Both the position numbers and the translations under genes were made by a program. Shown here piece by piece: positions 55,164-64,000 of a DNA stretch of 64,000 nt; position 1 is the stretch's first letter; every line of letters begins with the position of its first letter. Origin of the DNA: Duganella sp. BJB480 (GTDB lineage: Bacteria > Pseudomonadota > Gammaproteobacteria > Burkholderiales > Burkholderiaceae_D); the NCBI GenBank assembly GCA_003416985.1, contig QVIN01000012.1:162644-226643 (forward strand). Reading direction: 5' to 3'. The notes beneath the pieces are model-generated. The model was not told the origin of the DNA. It did not search any database and saw only the letters and a list, made by a program, of their open reading frames with translations.

Positions 55164-57206
55164 ATGTTCTTCCGTGAAGTCTTGCGGGCCGCCGTGCCCG
55201 TGGTCGTCCTGCTGCAAGGCGCCAGCGCCTTCGCCCAGACCGACGCCCAGAAGCTCGCCGTGTTCGACGCCAATTTCTACCTCAACAAATATCCCGACCT
55301 GAAGACCGCCTTCGGCAACGACGCCCAGGCCGCCCAGCAGCACTGGCTGCAAAACGGTCTCAAGGAAGGCCGCGACGCCTCGCCGGCCTTCAGCGTCGGC
55401 GGCTACCGCGCCCGCTATCCGGACCTGCAGCGCGCCTTCGGCTACGACTACGCGGCGCTGCTGCGCCACTGGTACGACAACGGCATCAAGGAAAAGCGCG
55501 ATCCGCGCGCGGCCGGCACCTACATGGGCGATCCGGCCATGGCGCCGCTGGACCCCAATTTTTACCTGGCCAACAACAGCGAACTGCCGGCCGCGATCGG
55601 CATGAACGTGCCGCGCCTGGTCGAGCATTGGCTGAACTACGGCATCCCGCAGGGACGCGCGCCGAACGGCGCCGTCGCCGCCAGGCAGGTCAACCTGGAT
55701 ACGACCTTCTATGCCGACCACTATCCGGACCTGAAGCAGGCCTTCGGCTACGACGCCGGCAAGCTCTACCTCCATTGGATGACCAACGGCCGTGCCGAAG
55801 GGCGCTCGCCGAATCAGGCGACCTATAACCTGATGGTGCCGGCACCCCGTTCCGCCAACGGCCTGAGCGTGCTGCGCCTGGGCGACTACATGAAGCCGGG
55901 CGACTACATGATCTCCAACAACCGCCGCTACATCCTGGCCTTCCAGACGGACGCCAACCTGGTGGTGTACGAGACCGACCATCCGTCCAAGGCGAGCGAC
56001 GCCAACCGCCGCTGGTACCAGCATCCGCAAAGCTTCGACACCAAAAAGAAATACTTCATGGTGCTGCAGCCGGACGGCCATTTCTGCACCTACGAGGGAT
56101 CGTCGTCGGCCGACCAGGGGCGCTACATCGGCTGCGTGCCGGACAAGGCGGGCGGTCCGATCGGGCGCTACTTTGTCGCCCTGCAGGATGACGGCAACCT
56201 GGTGGTGTACAAGGGCCAGGGCCCGGACGACAACCGCGGCTGGATCTGGGACCGCATCACCACCTTGCCTTCGAAGGGCTTCAATTTCAAGTCCATCGTC
56301 GAGAACGTGGACAGCGTGGTGCGTGCCGGCGCCGCCGCCATCGTCTCCGCCTCCAACGAGGTGGCGCACACCACGGTCGACGTGAGCAACAAGGTCGCCA
56401 ACACCACCGCCGGCGTGGCGGTCACCGTGGGCCGCGAGGTGGAACAGGGCGGCCAGATCGTCGGCCGAGAAGTGGTGCGCAACGGAGAGATCGTCGGCTA
56501 TGCGGTGGCCAACGCCGCCGTGGAGGCGTGGAACTTCCTGAACAGCAGTTGCGGCGCCATCGGCCGCAAGGTGTTCCCTATCGATGCCTACTTCAAGGGC
56601 GCATCAACGGTGGCCAATGCCGTCGTCAAGTACGGCAACACCGGCGGCGGCAATCAGCTGGCGTCGGCCGAGCAGTGCTTCGACTGGGCGCAGGACGGTT
56701 TCTATTGCGCGATGCCGAAGGAGCTTGGCAAGATCGTCAGCCAGGCCGGCAGCATGCCGGGCAACGTCATCAACCTGAGCACCAAGATCTTCAATGAAGC
56801 CAAGTCCAAGGATTGCCTGATCGCCGGCGCCTCCACGGTCATGGCCGGTGCGCTGGGCATGGAGATGTGCGCCTTCACCAAGGTAGTGGTCAACGACGCC
56901 AAGGGCGCCTACGCCTGCTATGCGGCGGCTGAAGCCAAGGGCGTCATGGCCAAGTTCGTCCCCGGTGGCAAGACCAATGGGTTCCCGTCGCAGACCGCCT
57001 GCACCTCGGCCGGCCAGCTGGCGCTGCAGGTGGCCGAGAAGGTCGTCACCGATGATTTGTCGGACCAGGTCAAGCTCGCCGCCAAGAGCGGCAAGTCGGC
57101 CGCGCTGGTGGCCGAGCAGTTGATGTTGGTCTACAGCATCAGCGGCAAGGCCAACACCTACGAGAGCGTGGTGGACGAGCTGCACAAGCTGCCGGAATGT
57201 AATTGA
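55164..57206 (+). CDS. Exported bulb-lectin (B_lectin) protein with YPDL repeats
   Basis: 680 residues. Signal peptide (VPVVVLLQGASAFA). Four ~45-residue repeats (about 33-220) of the form FYLNKYPDLKTAFG ... HWLQNGLKEGR. Then a bulb-type lectin domain (about 250-375) with QTDANLVVY, QPDGHFCTY and QDDGNLVVY, of which the first and last fit the mannose-binding QxDxNxVxY motif. The C-terminal 300 residues are Ala/Val-rich and unfamiliar, with several Cys. AAGGAG decides the ATG at 55164. First gene of an operon with a secretin-domain lipoprotein; a carbohydrate-binding surface role is likely. Confidence 0.8.
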   Translation: MFFREVLRAAVPVVVLLQGASAFAQTDAQKLAVFDANFYLNKYPDLKTAFGNDAQAAQQHWLQNGLKEGRDASPAFSVGGYRARYPDLQRAFGYDYAALLRHWYDNGIKEKRDPRAAGTYMGDPAMAPLDPNFYLANNSELPAAIGMNVPRLVEHWLNYGIPQGRAPNGAVAARQVNLDTTFYADHYPDLKQAFGYDAGKLYLHWMTNGRAEGRSPNQATYNLMVPAPRSANGLSVLRLGDYMKPGDYMISNNRRYILAFQTDANLVVYETDHPSKASDANRRWYQHPQSFDTKKKYFMVLQPDGHFCTYEGSSSADQGRYIGCVPDKAGGPIGRYFVALQDDGNLVVYKGQGPDDNRGWIWDRITTLPSKGFNFKSIVENVDSVVRAGAAAIVSASNEVAHTTVDVSNKVANTTAGVAVTVGREVEQGGQIVGREVVRNGEIVGYAVANAAVEAWNFLNSSCGAIGRKVFPIDAYFKGASTVANAVVKYGNTGGGNQLASAEQCFDWAQDGFYCAMPKELGKIVSQAGSMPGNVINLSTKIFNEAKSKDCLIAGASTVMAGALGMEMCAFTKVVVNDAKGAYACYAAAEAKGVMAKFVPGGKTNGFPSQTACTSAGQLALQVAEKVVTDDLSDQVKLAAKSGKSAALVAEQLMLVYSISGKANTYESVVDELHKLPECN

Positions 57207-57220
57207 GCATGGGAACGACG

Positions 57221-59197
57221 ATGAAGACGAATCTTGTGTTGGCCGCCGTTGTTGGCCTGGCGCTGGGCGGCTGTGCCGGGCCCGGCGCGTCGCCCGGCCA
57301 GAAGCAGGCCGGCGCCTTCACGCCGCTGGCCGTCGACCGCAGCGGCGGCGGGCTGGGCGCGGCGCTGCAGCACGCCAACCTGTCGTCGGCCTCGCGCCAG
57401 GTGGCGGCCGAAGGCATCCGCGCGCTCGACGCCCACGAGTTCAAGAAGGCCAGCGACCTGTTCAACCTGGCGTTGAAAACCGACTTGAACAACTCCTATC
57501 TGCACTTCTTTAACGCGCTGACCTATCACTACCGCGCGCTGGAAGGCGAGGGGGCCTTGTTTGCCCTTGCCGAGCAGGGCTACGAGATGGCGGTGCAGTT
57601 CGACTCAAGCAATTACACGGCGCTGTATTACCGTGGCCTGCTGCATCTGGACAGGCGCGAATATGCGCAGGCCCAGCACTACTTGATGGAAGCAGCCCTG
57701 TACGACAAGCACGATCCCGATCTGCTGTACGATCTGGCGCTGGCGTCGTACCAGATCAAGGATCCGAAGACCGCGTACGCGGCGCTGCAGGCATTGCAGT
57801 CGGTGGCCGACGAGAAGGAAGCGTATTCGCCGCGCGTGTTGCGGGCCAAGGCCATCGTCGCCGCGTCCGCGGCCGATGCGCCCGGCGCCGAGCAGGCGCT
57901 GGCGGAGCTGCGCCTGCATCACGGCAGCAGCGCGCAGACCGCGTTCGTCGCCAAGCGCATCGACGACTGGAAGGCCTCGTATGCGATGCCGATGGTGCAG
58001 GCGCAGTATCCGGCGCCGGCGCAGTCCTACGGCTCGCTGCCGCAGGGCGCCAACGCCGGCGTCCCGCAGCAACAGCCGGCCTCGCCCTACGGTGCGCTGC
58101 CAGCGGGCGCGAACCTGGGCCAGCAGGCCGGCAATCCCTACGGCCAGCTGCCGGCCGGCATGCCGGGCCAGTTCGGCGCGCAGCCGGGCGCGCGCCTGCC
58201 CGGCGCCTTCATCGAGAAGCAGATGGCGCTGGTCGACGTGGTCATCATCTCGACCGAGGAAGACAACGGTAACACCATGGGCGTGAACCTGCTGGATGGC
58301 TTGAAGCTCCAGTTCGGCAACAGCTCGGGCACGCCGGCGTGGGCCAAGACTACCAGCCGCGTGTTCGATGCGCTCACCGGCGCCAACACCACCGACAGCC
58401 AGTCCATCACGCGCCTGATCGGCGTGCCGGGGGTGACGTATTCGCTCAACATCGCCAACGCCACCGAGATCAACAGCGAAGTGCTGGCGCGGCCGACGCT
58501 GGTGGCGCTGGGCGGCCAGACCTCGCAATTCTTTTCCGGCGTGGACGTGGTGGGCGCGGCCGTGTCGAACGGGCAGGGCAGTTCCGTGCAGGTGCAGAAG
58601 GAGGTCGGCGTCAAGCTGACGGTGACGCCGGAATTCCTGCCGGAGGGCTTGATCAAGCTGCAGGTGCAGGCCGAGCGCACCTTCCTGACCAACCCCAATT
58701 CGAACGTGGTGTTCGACTTCCGGCTAGACACCACCAAGACCATCGTCAACGCCAACGTGGTGATGCGCTTCGGCGAGACCATCATCCTCAGCGGCCTGTC
58801 CGAGCGCGACAAGTCGGCCAACAACAGCGGCGTGCCGGGCCTGCGCGAGGTGCCGCTGGTGCAGTACCTGACCTCGCGCAACACCCAGCGCGACTATCAC
58901 AAGAACGTGATGATCCTGCTGACGCCGCGCCGGCCGCAGTACACCTACCGCGATCAGGCGCAGATCGAGGAGGAGCGCAAGGGTTACAGCAACTTCGACC
59001 GGGTCGAGGCGGAATTCCAGGACAAGTACACGATGTGGTACCGCCCGCTGCCGAGCGTGGCGCACGTGGCGTTCGCCTTGTCCGAGAGCGCCTTGTTCCG
59101 CGAGTTCCGTTCCGGCGATCTGGAAACGCCGAGCTGGACCTCGCGCACCACCCATGGCGGCCGCTTGCGCGACGCCTTGGGCTTCCTGTTCTACTAA
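57221..59197 (+). CDS. TPR - secretin-domain outer-membrane lipoprotein
   Basis: 658 residues. Lipobox LALGGC with acceptor Cys 18. Residues about 50-260 are TPR repeats (YLHFFNALTYHYRALEGEGA, YYRGLLHLDRREYAQAQHYL), followed by a Pro/Gln/Gly linker with PYGxLPAG repeats, then a secretin C-terminal domain (about 400-590: RPTLVALGGQTSQFFSG, VGVKLTVTPEFLPEGLIKLQ, NANVVMRFGETIILSGLSER, ILLTPRRP). Secretins make large outer-membrane pores; here the usual N0-N3 modules are replaced by TPRs. Start at 57221 is chosen for the lipoprotein signal; ATG at 57209 is possible. No other secretion genes are adjacent. Confidence 0.8.
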   Translation: MKTNLVLAAVVGLALGGCAGPGASPGQKQAGAFTPLAVDRSGGGLGAALQHANLSSASRQVAAEGIRALDAHEFKKASDLFNLALKTDLNNSYLHFFNALTYHYRALEGEGALFALAEQGYEMAVQFDSSNYTALYYRGLLHLDRREYAQAQHYLMEAALYDKHDPDLLYDLALASYQIKDPKTAYAALQALQSVADEKEAYSPRVLRAKAIVAASAADAPGAEQALAELRLHHGSSAQTAFVAKRIDDWKASYAMPMVQAQYPAPAQSYGSLPQGANAGVPQQQPASPYGALPAGANLGQQAGNPYGQLPAGMPGQFGAQPGARLPGAFIEKQMALVDVVIISTEEDNGNTMGVNLLDGLKLQFGNSSGTPAWAKTTSRVFDALTGANTTDSQSITRLIGVPGVTYSLNIANATEINSEVLARPTLVALGGQTSQFFSGVDVVGAAVSNGQGSSVQVQKEVGVKLTVTPEFLPEGLIKLQVQAERTFLTNPNSNVVFDFRLDTTKTIVNANVVMRFGETIILSGLSERDKSANNSGVPGLREVPLVQYLTSRNTQRDYHKNVMILLTPRRPQYTYRDQAQIEEERKGYSNFDRVEAEFQDKYTMWYRPLPSVAHVAFALSESALFREFRSGDLETPSWTSRTTHGGRLRDALGFLFY

Positions 59198-59208
59198 GCG
59201 GAGCGGCC

Positions 59209-62200
59209 TTGGCGATCCACTCTCTGTTGCGCCGGCTGGCGGCGCTGGCGTTGCTGGGCTGCGCGTTGGCGCCGGCGGCGGCCGCGCCCGACGGACTGAT
59301 TCCGGTGCGCGGCGACGCCCACGAACTGGTCATCACGCCGGACGGCGCCGTGCTGGCGCTGGACCGCGACGGCCGTCCGTGGCGGCGCCGGCGCCAGGGC
59401 GATGGCGGCTGGGCCGGTCTGCCCGGCCGGTTCGCCGCGCTGCGCGCCGGCCTGGACGGCAGCGTGTGGGGCATCACGGCGGCGCACGAGTTGTATGTGC
59501 TGCGCTCGGGCAGCTGGTGGTCGCCGGCCGGGACCGGCATCGACGATGTCGCCGCAGGTCCCGACGGCGGCTTGCTGCTGCGCGAGAGCGGGCGCGGCTG
59601 GCGCGACGAGCCGGCCAGCGGACGCCCGTGGCCGGCCGACGCGGCTGGCTACCCGCGCGCGCTGGCCGACGCGCACGGCTTGCCGTGGCTGTGGCGCGCG
59701 GACGGCCGCATCGCCCGCTACGACGGCACGGCTTGGCAGCGCAGCGACGTGCCCGGCGGGCGCGGCTTGCGGTCGCTCTCGCTCGGCGCGGACGGCAGCG
59801 CGATGCTAATCGACGACGGCGGCGCGCCGTGGCGCTGGGAGCCCGCGCGCCGCGCGTGGCAGGCGCTGGCGGCCGATGGCGCCGGCACCATCGTGCAGGT
59901 AGCGCTGGGGCCGGCGGGCAAGCCCTGGTTTGTCGGCGCCGACGGCGGCGTGCTGGCCAGCGACCTGTTCGATGCGGCGACGCTGGCGGCGCGGCCGCCG
60001 GCGCTGTTTACGCGGCTGCTGGCCTGGCAGCGCGTGCGCGGCCGGGCCGAGGGCGTGAGCATCGGCGCCGACGGCACGGTGCTCACGCTCGACCGCGACG
60101 GCAGCCTGTGGCAATGGAAGGGCAAGAACAACTGGAGCATGTTGCCGGGCCAAGCCGCGCGCGCGGCGGTGGCGGCGGACGGCTCGGTCTGGGCCGTGCT
60201 GCGCGGCGGCCGGGTGGCGCACCAGGTGCGCGGCTTTTGGCAGGAAGCCGGCTTCGAGGCGGCCGATATCGCCGCCGGCCCGCGCGGCGACGTCTGGGCC
60301 TTGCGCAGCGACGGCCAACTGGCCGTGCTGGCGGGCGACGCCGGCCAATGGCAGCTGCTGCCGGACAGCGCCGGCGCGGTCGCGATCGCGGCCGGAAAGG
60401 ACGGCGAACCGTGGATCATCGACGCCAACGGCGAGGTGCGCTCGCGCCCGGCGGACGCGTGGCGCCCGCATCCCGGCATCCGCGCCGCCAGTTTGGGCGT
60501 GGGACCGGAAGGCACGGTCTACGCGGCCACGGCGGAGCTGGGCATCTACTGGCTCGATGCACGCGAAGGACAATGGAAGCCGGCCACCGGCAAGGCGCTG
60601 CGCATCGCGGTCGGTCCGCACGGTGCGCCGTGGGCCATCGGCGCCGCTGGCGAGGTGCTGGCGTCGGCCTTTTTCCTGCAAGAGGATGAACGGCGCGTGG
60701 CGCGCCAGGCGGCCGCGCAGCAACCGGCGGCGCCGGTGCTCAGTTTCGTGCCGGCGCCGCCGGCCTCGGTGCTGGCAAGTTCCAACAAGCCGCTGGTGTA
60801 CACGCGCGTCGACGGCCGTTTCATCGACATCGGCGTCGGCGTCGACGGCAGCGTGTTCGCGGTCGGCAGCGAGGGTGGCCTGTATTGCTACAACCCCGAC
60901 GACCAGCGCTTCGTGCTGGCCAGCACCGGCGCGGCGCGGCGCGTGGCGACGGCGGCCGGCGCCACGCCGTGGCTGGTGAACGCCGGCCAGGAAGTGTCCT
61001 ATTTCGATCGCGGCTGGCATGCGGTCGCCGACTTCAAGGCCAGCGACATCGCCATCGCGCAGAACGGCGGCGTGTTCGCGGTGGAGGCAAACTCCCAGCA
61101 GATCTATCGCTACGCGGCGCAGGAAGGCTTGTTCACGCTGGCGCGCGACGCCAACGGCGCGGCCTTCCCGAAAGCGCTGAAGGTGGCGCCGGTCAGCAAC
61201 ACCATGCTGTGGATGATCGCGCCGGACCAGCAGGTGCTGCGCTGCACCGGCAACAGCTGCATCGCTCAGGGCGTGTCGGCGCGCGATATCGCCATCGGGC
61301 CGGAAGGCTCGGTGATGATCGTCGACCTGATGGGCGGCGTACTGCGCTTCGACTTCAAGACGCTGGCGTTCAAGCCGGCGGGCAGCGCGGCGCGAGAGCT
61401 GTCGGTCGGCCCGCAAGGCTTGCCGTGGCTGGTCGAGGCCGACGGCGCGGCGCTGGCGTCATCGCTGCCCAAACCCACGGTGCGCACGCGCGCCACGGCC
61501 TGCAACCAGCGCTTTGGCGGCCAGCCGGTGCCGATGGCGCAGCCGCCGGTGCAGTTCAAGGCCGGCGCCGACAGCGCCGTGCTGGCGCCGGGCGGCAGCC
61601 TGAATATCCTGGCCAACGATACGGTCAATGGCGCGCGGCCGGTGGCGGCGCAGGTGCTGGTGGTGTTTGCCAGCGATACGCCTTATCTGGCGTACGCGGA
61701 CGGGCTGGTGACGGTGCTGGCGGGCGCGCCGCCCGGCGCGGTGCTCAACGCCAGTTACAAGCTTTGCCAGCTGCCGACCGCCAGCAGTTGTTCGCCCCCG
61801 GCGGCGGTGACGGTGACGTTGCCCGGCACCATCAGCGCGCAGCCGGACCGGCTGGCGCTGGCGGCGGGGCAGATGACGGCGGCGGGCGCGCTGCTGGCCA
61901 ACGACACGGCGAATGGACGGCCGGTGGCGGCGGGGCTGGTGGTGGTCAGCGGCGGCTTCGCGGCGCCGGGATTGGCCGTCACGGCCAACGGCGCGGTGAC
62001 GGTGGCGGCGTCGGTACCGCCGGGCAGTTACGCTGGCAGCTACCGGATCTGCCTGGCGGCAGCGGCGGCCACCTGCGCAGGCACGACGGTGGAGGTGACG
62101 GTGCAGGCGCCGCAGTTCGTGCTGGCCGCGCAGACGGTCAGCTTGCAGCTCGAGGCGGGCCGCGGTACGGCGCCCGGCCAGTTGCTAGCCGGCGCGCGGC

Positions 62201-63342
62201 TCAACGGCGGCGCCATCGAGGCGGGCATGGCGACGGCCAGCGGGCAGTTTGCCGCTTCCGGTCTCAGTGTCAATGCCGATGCATCGGTGTCGGTGGCGGC
62301 GGGGACCGCGGCGGGCAATTACACCGGAAATTTCCGGCTTTGCCTGGTCGGCGCGCCATCCAATTGCGCTGGTGCGCAGTTGCAGGTGACGGTGACGGCG
62401 CCGCCGGCGTCGATCAGCGCGCAGGAGGACAGCCTGGCGCTGGCGCCGGGCCAGAGCTCGGTGGCGGCCGCGCTGCTGGCCAACGATACGCTCAACGGCG
62501 GGGCGGCCGATCCGAGGCTGGTGACGGTCAGCGGCAGCCTAGGCGCGGCGGCGGTCATCCATGCGAACGGCTCGGTCAGCGCGGCGGCCGATGCGCCGGC
62601 CGGCATCTATAGCGGCAGTTACCGGGTGTGCGCGCTCGCCGTGCCGACGGCCTGCGCCAGCGCGGCGGTCACGCTGACGGTGTCGTCGACGCTGACGGCC
62701 GGCGCGGCCGGCGTGTCGCTCAATGCGGGAGCTGGCGCGCCGGCCGCCATGCTGCTGTCGCGCGTCGCCGCCAATGGCCGGGCGGTGACGGCCGGGCAGG
62801 TGGTGTTCAGCGGGAGCTTTGCCGCCAGCGGCATCAACGTCGGCGCCAACGGCGCCATCGGCGTTGCGGCGGGCACCGCCGCCGGGACGTATGCGGGTAG
62901 TTACACCGTTTGCCTGAGCGCGCAGCCGGCCGTTTGCGCCAGCGCGCCGCTGACGGCGGTGGTACTCGATACCATGCAGGCGCAGGCGGACAGCTTCGTG
63001 CTGGGGCAAGGCGACATCGGCGCATCGATCCTGGCCAACGATACGATTTCCGGCCAGGCGGTATATATGGATCAGATCGCGCGGGTGACGTGGCGTGTGA
63101 GTATGAGCGTGCCCGGGATCGGTTTCAGCGCCGACGGCACGATCAGCGTCGCCGCCGATGTCACGCCCGGCAGCTATACCGGCAGCTATCGCCTGTGTGC
63201 GGCGGCCGCACCGGCCAACTGTTCCAGCGCCGCCATCAGCGTGCTGGTGCAAGCGGTGACGACGCCGACGCCGGGTGATCCACCGCCTCCTCCGATAGAG
63301 CCGCCGCCAACGCCGATAGAGCTGCCGCCGCCCCGGCCCTAG
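59209..63342 (+). CDS. Giant exported tectonin-propeller / Big-like repeat protein
   Basis: 1377 residues from a TTG with GGAG five bases upstream. Signal peptide (LAALALLGCALAPAAAA). Residues about 30-770 are tectonin-type beta-propeller repeats (GTVLTLDRDGSLWQW, AADGSVWAVL, GPRGDVWALRSDG). Residues about 780-1350 hold six Big/cadherin-like repeats, marked by LLANDTLNGG-like starts and Y-GSYR-C ends. A Pro-rich tail (PPPPPIEPPPTP) closes the protein. Probably surface-exposed and sugar- or LPS-binding. Eleven bases after the secretin gene, so the secretin pore may export it. Confidence 0.8.
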   Translation: MAIHSLLRRLAALALLGCALAPAAAAPDGLIPVRGDAHELVITPDGAVLALDRDGRPWRRRRQGDGGWAGLPGRFAALRAGLDGSVWGITAAHELYVLRSGSWWSPAGTGIDDVAAGPDGGLLLRESGRGWRDEPASGRPWPADAAGYPRALADAHGLPWLWRADGRIARYDGTAWQRSDVPGGRGLRSLSLGADGSAMLIDDGGAPWRWEPARRAWQALAADGAGTIVQVALGPAGKPWFVGADGGVLASDLFDAATLAARPPALFTRLLAWQRVRGRAEGVSIGADGTVLTLDRDGSLWQWKGKNNWSMLPGQAARAAVAADGSVWAVLRGGRVAHQVRGFWQEAGFEAADIAAGPRGDVWALRSDGQLAVLAGDAGQWQLLPDSAGAVAIAAGKDGEPWIIDANGEVRSRPADAWRPHPGIRAASLGVGPEGTVYAATAELGIYWLDAREGQWKPATGKALRIAVGPHGAPWAIGAAGEVLASAFFLQEDERRVARQAAAQQPAAPVLSFVPAPPASVLASSNKPLVYTRVDGRFIDIGVGVDGSVFAVGSEGGLYCYNPDDQRFVLASTGAARRVATAAGATPWLVNAGQEVSYFDRGWHAVADFKASDIAIAQNGGVFAVEANSQQIYRYAAQEGLFTLARDANGAAFPKALKVAPVSNTMLWMIAPDQQVLRCTGNSCIAQGVSARDIAIGPEGSVMIVDLMGGVLRFDFKTLAFKPAGSAARELSVGPQGLPWLVEADGAALASSLPKPTVRTRATACNQRFGGQPVPMAQPPVQFKAGADSAVLAPGGSLNILANDTVNGARPVAAQVLVVFASDTPYLAYADGLVTVLAGAPPGAVLNASYKLCQLPTASSCSPPAAVTVTLPGTISAQPDRLALAAGQMTAAGALLANDTANGRPVAAGLVVVSGGFAAPGLAVTANGAVTVAASVPPGSYAGSYRICLAAAAATCAGTTVEVTVQAPQFVLAAQTVSLQLEAGRGTAPGQLLAGARLNGGAIEAGMATASGQFAASGLSVNADASVSVAAGTAAGNYTGNFRLCLVGAPSNCAGAQLQVTVTAPPASISAQEDSLALAPGQSSVAAALLANDTLNGGAADPRLVTVSGSLGAAAVIHANGSVSAAADAPAGIYSGSYRVCALAVPTACASAAVTLTVSSTLTAGAAGVSLNAGAGAPAAMLLSRVAANGRAVTAGQVVFSGSFAASGINVGANGAIGVAAGTAAGTYAGSYTVCLSAQPAVCASAPLTAVVLDTMQAQADSFVLGQGDIGASILANDTISGQAVYMDQIARVTWRVSMSVPGIGFSADGTISVAADVTPGSYTGSYRLCAAAAPANCSSAAISVLVQAVTTPTPGDPPPPPIEPPPTPIELPPPRP

Positions 63343-63489
63343 CCCGGATATTTCGCCAGTGAGTTCTGCGCCAGGCGAGATCGGCGTGAAGACGGGTTTG
63401 GCGCCCAATTGATCAGGTTTCGGGAACGATTGTGGTGTCTCATGGCTGCCGAAACCAGCAGCGTCAGCTATCGGACAAAAATGCCTGAA

Positions 63490-63598
63490 GAGGCGCTTGT
63501 CGCGATTTTATCCTTGGGCGAAGTCCCGCTGGCCTTTACCGCACACGTGAGTCATTTGCTAGACGAAGCGCCGGCCCCAATACTGGTCATAGCCGAGA
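63490..63598 (+). repeat. 109-bp direct repeat, copy 1
   Basis: Begins GAGGCGCTTGTCGCGATTTT and is identical base for base to 63765-63873, 275 bp further on. An open frame crosses it in both copies but differs outside the repeat; I see no known protein. It may be a duplicated scrap of a mobile element. Confidence 0.85.
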
Positions 63599-63764
63599 AG
63601 CAGGCGGCGCTGAAGGCCGGCCAGCCCATGGCCACCATCTGGACGAATATCTTCAATCTAGCGAAGATAACGGGCAGCCTGCGGCCAGGCGGCTGGCAGA
63701 CCGGTCGCTGAGGCAGAGGTGGGCAGATTTACCTCATAGCCTTCGGGGATTGTCACTTTTACTT

Positions 63765-63873
63765 GAGGCGCTTGTCGCGATTTTATCCTTGGGCGAAGTC
63801 CCGCTGGCCTTTACCGCACACGTGAGTCATTTGCTAGACGAAGCGCCGGCCCCAATACTGGTCATAGCCGAGA
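63765..63873 (+). repeat. 109-bp direct repeat, copy 2, ending at IS6 terminus
   Basis: Perfect copy of 63490-63598. Its last base directly precedes the presumed left end of the IS6-family element at 63874, whereas copy 1 continues into different sequence, so the IS insertion probably interrupted this copy. Confidence 0.85.
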
Positions 63874-64000
63874 GGTTCTGTCGCATTAGCGAACGTCGAC
63901 GGGCCAATCAGGTAGACTGCGGCGCCCGAACCCAGGACGAACCGATATGCTCAACTTCAAAGGGATGCGCTTTCCGATAGATGTCATCCTGGTCTGCATC
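63874..64000 (+). mobile_element. Left end of an IS6-family insertion sequence
   Basis: Starts GGTTCTGTCGCATTAGCG, in the style of IS6-family terminal repeats (GGTTCTGTYGCA), and leads into a transposase start at 63947. The element runs off the window edge, so the right end and the 8-bp target duplication cannot be checked here. Confidence 0.75.
63947..64000 (+). CDS. IS6-family transposase (5' part only)
   Basis: First 18 codons, MLNFKGMRFPIDVILVCI, match the conserved N-terminus of IS6-family DDE transposases (-NFKG-RFP-DVI-). Cut by the window edge; whether it is intact cannot be told. Confidence 0.8.
   Translation, partial: MLNFKGMRFPIDVILVCI

Noticed and set aside
58339-59208. Long N-terminal extension of the tectonin-protein frame
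   Set aside because: This part lies inside the secretin gene in another frame and lacks sense; the TTG at 59209 with GGAG and a signal peptide is the better start.
63409-63873. Two short open frames crossing the 109-bp repeats
   Set aside because: They share only the repeat, diverge outside it and have no ribosome-binding sites; treated as repeat sequence rather than genes.
1-64000. CRISPR array, tRNA or rRNA genes
   Set aside because: No regularly spaced short repeats, cloverleaf sequences or rRNA-like segments were recognised on either strand.

Overview
The window looks like chromosomal DNA of a GC-rich beta-proteobacterium, most likely an Oxalobacteraceae (Massilia/Duganella/Janthinobacterium type). 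This is inferred from codon use, the dense two-component and cyclic-di-GMP repertoire, the contractile injection cluster and the insertion-sequence families. No rRNA, tRNA or CRISPR array was recognised.

Layout. (1) 1-7640, minus strand: one end of an extracellular contractile injection system (eCIS, phage-tail-like) operon, reading sheath, tube, baseplate-type protein, Pro/Ala-rich protein, DUF4255 tail-terminator-like protein, AAA+ ATPase; it continues off the left edge. (2) 8060-11284: a secreted Sel1/ankyrin-repeat protein. (3) 11339-19998, minus strand: a hybrid histidine kinase and a CusCBA-type heavy-metal efflux operon led by a small exported protein with a good sigma70-like promoter. 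(4) 20069-24196: TonB-dependent receptor, divergent from a LytS/LytTR two-component pair. (5) 24312-27883: a LysM/peptidoglycan-binding protein next to an unusual protein with DNase I-like (EEP) catalytic motifs, together a candidate effector locus.

(6) 27884-40457 is an accessory region of lower GC, littered with IS scars (IS21 istB end, IS66 tnpB, IS110 start, IS21 istA piece). It carries a tyrosine recombinase, an abortive-infection-type gene and a KfrA-like DNA-binding coiled-coil protein; then a four-gene operon (RraA-like protein, 52-residue peptide, RRE plus haem-oxygenase-like diiron protein, MmgE/PrpD protein) that looks like an undescribed RiPP-type pathway; then small orphan genes including a DUF2185/Imm33 immunity protein, and a broken thioredoxin-like gene. 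A diguanylate cyclase (38928-39950) sits inside this region.

(7) 40454-53773: a signalling block with a HEAT-repeat protein, an HTH-receiver fusion, three small genes, two large REC-PAS-GGDEF-EAL-REC proteins, a periplasmic-sensor hybrid kinase, a kinase with an ethylene-receptor-like copper-binding membrane domain, and a REC-histidine kinase. Several are translationally coupled and probably act together on cyclic-di-GMP. (8) 53919-63342: an AraC regulator divergent from a three-gene operon for envelope/surface proteins (bulb-lectin protein, TPR-secretin lipoprotein, giant tectonin/Big-like-repeat protein). (9) 63343-64000: a perfect 109-bp direct repeat, its second copy abutting the left end of an IS6-family element that runs off the right edge.

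The strongest candidates for something undescribed are the RRE/HDO/MmgE/RraA peptide operon, the EEP-domain effector-like protein, and the lectin/TPR-secretin/tectonin operon.
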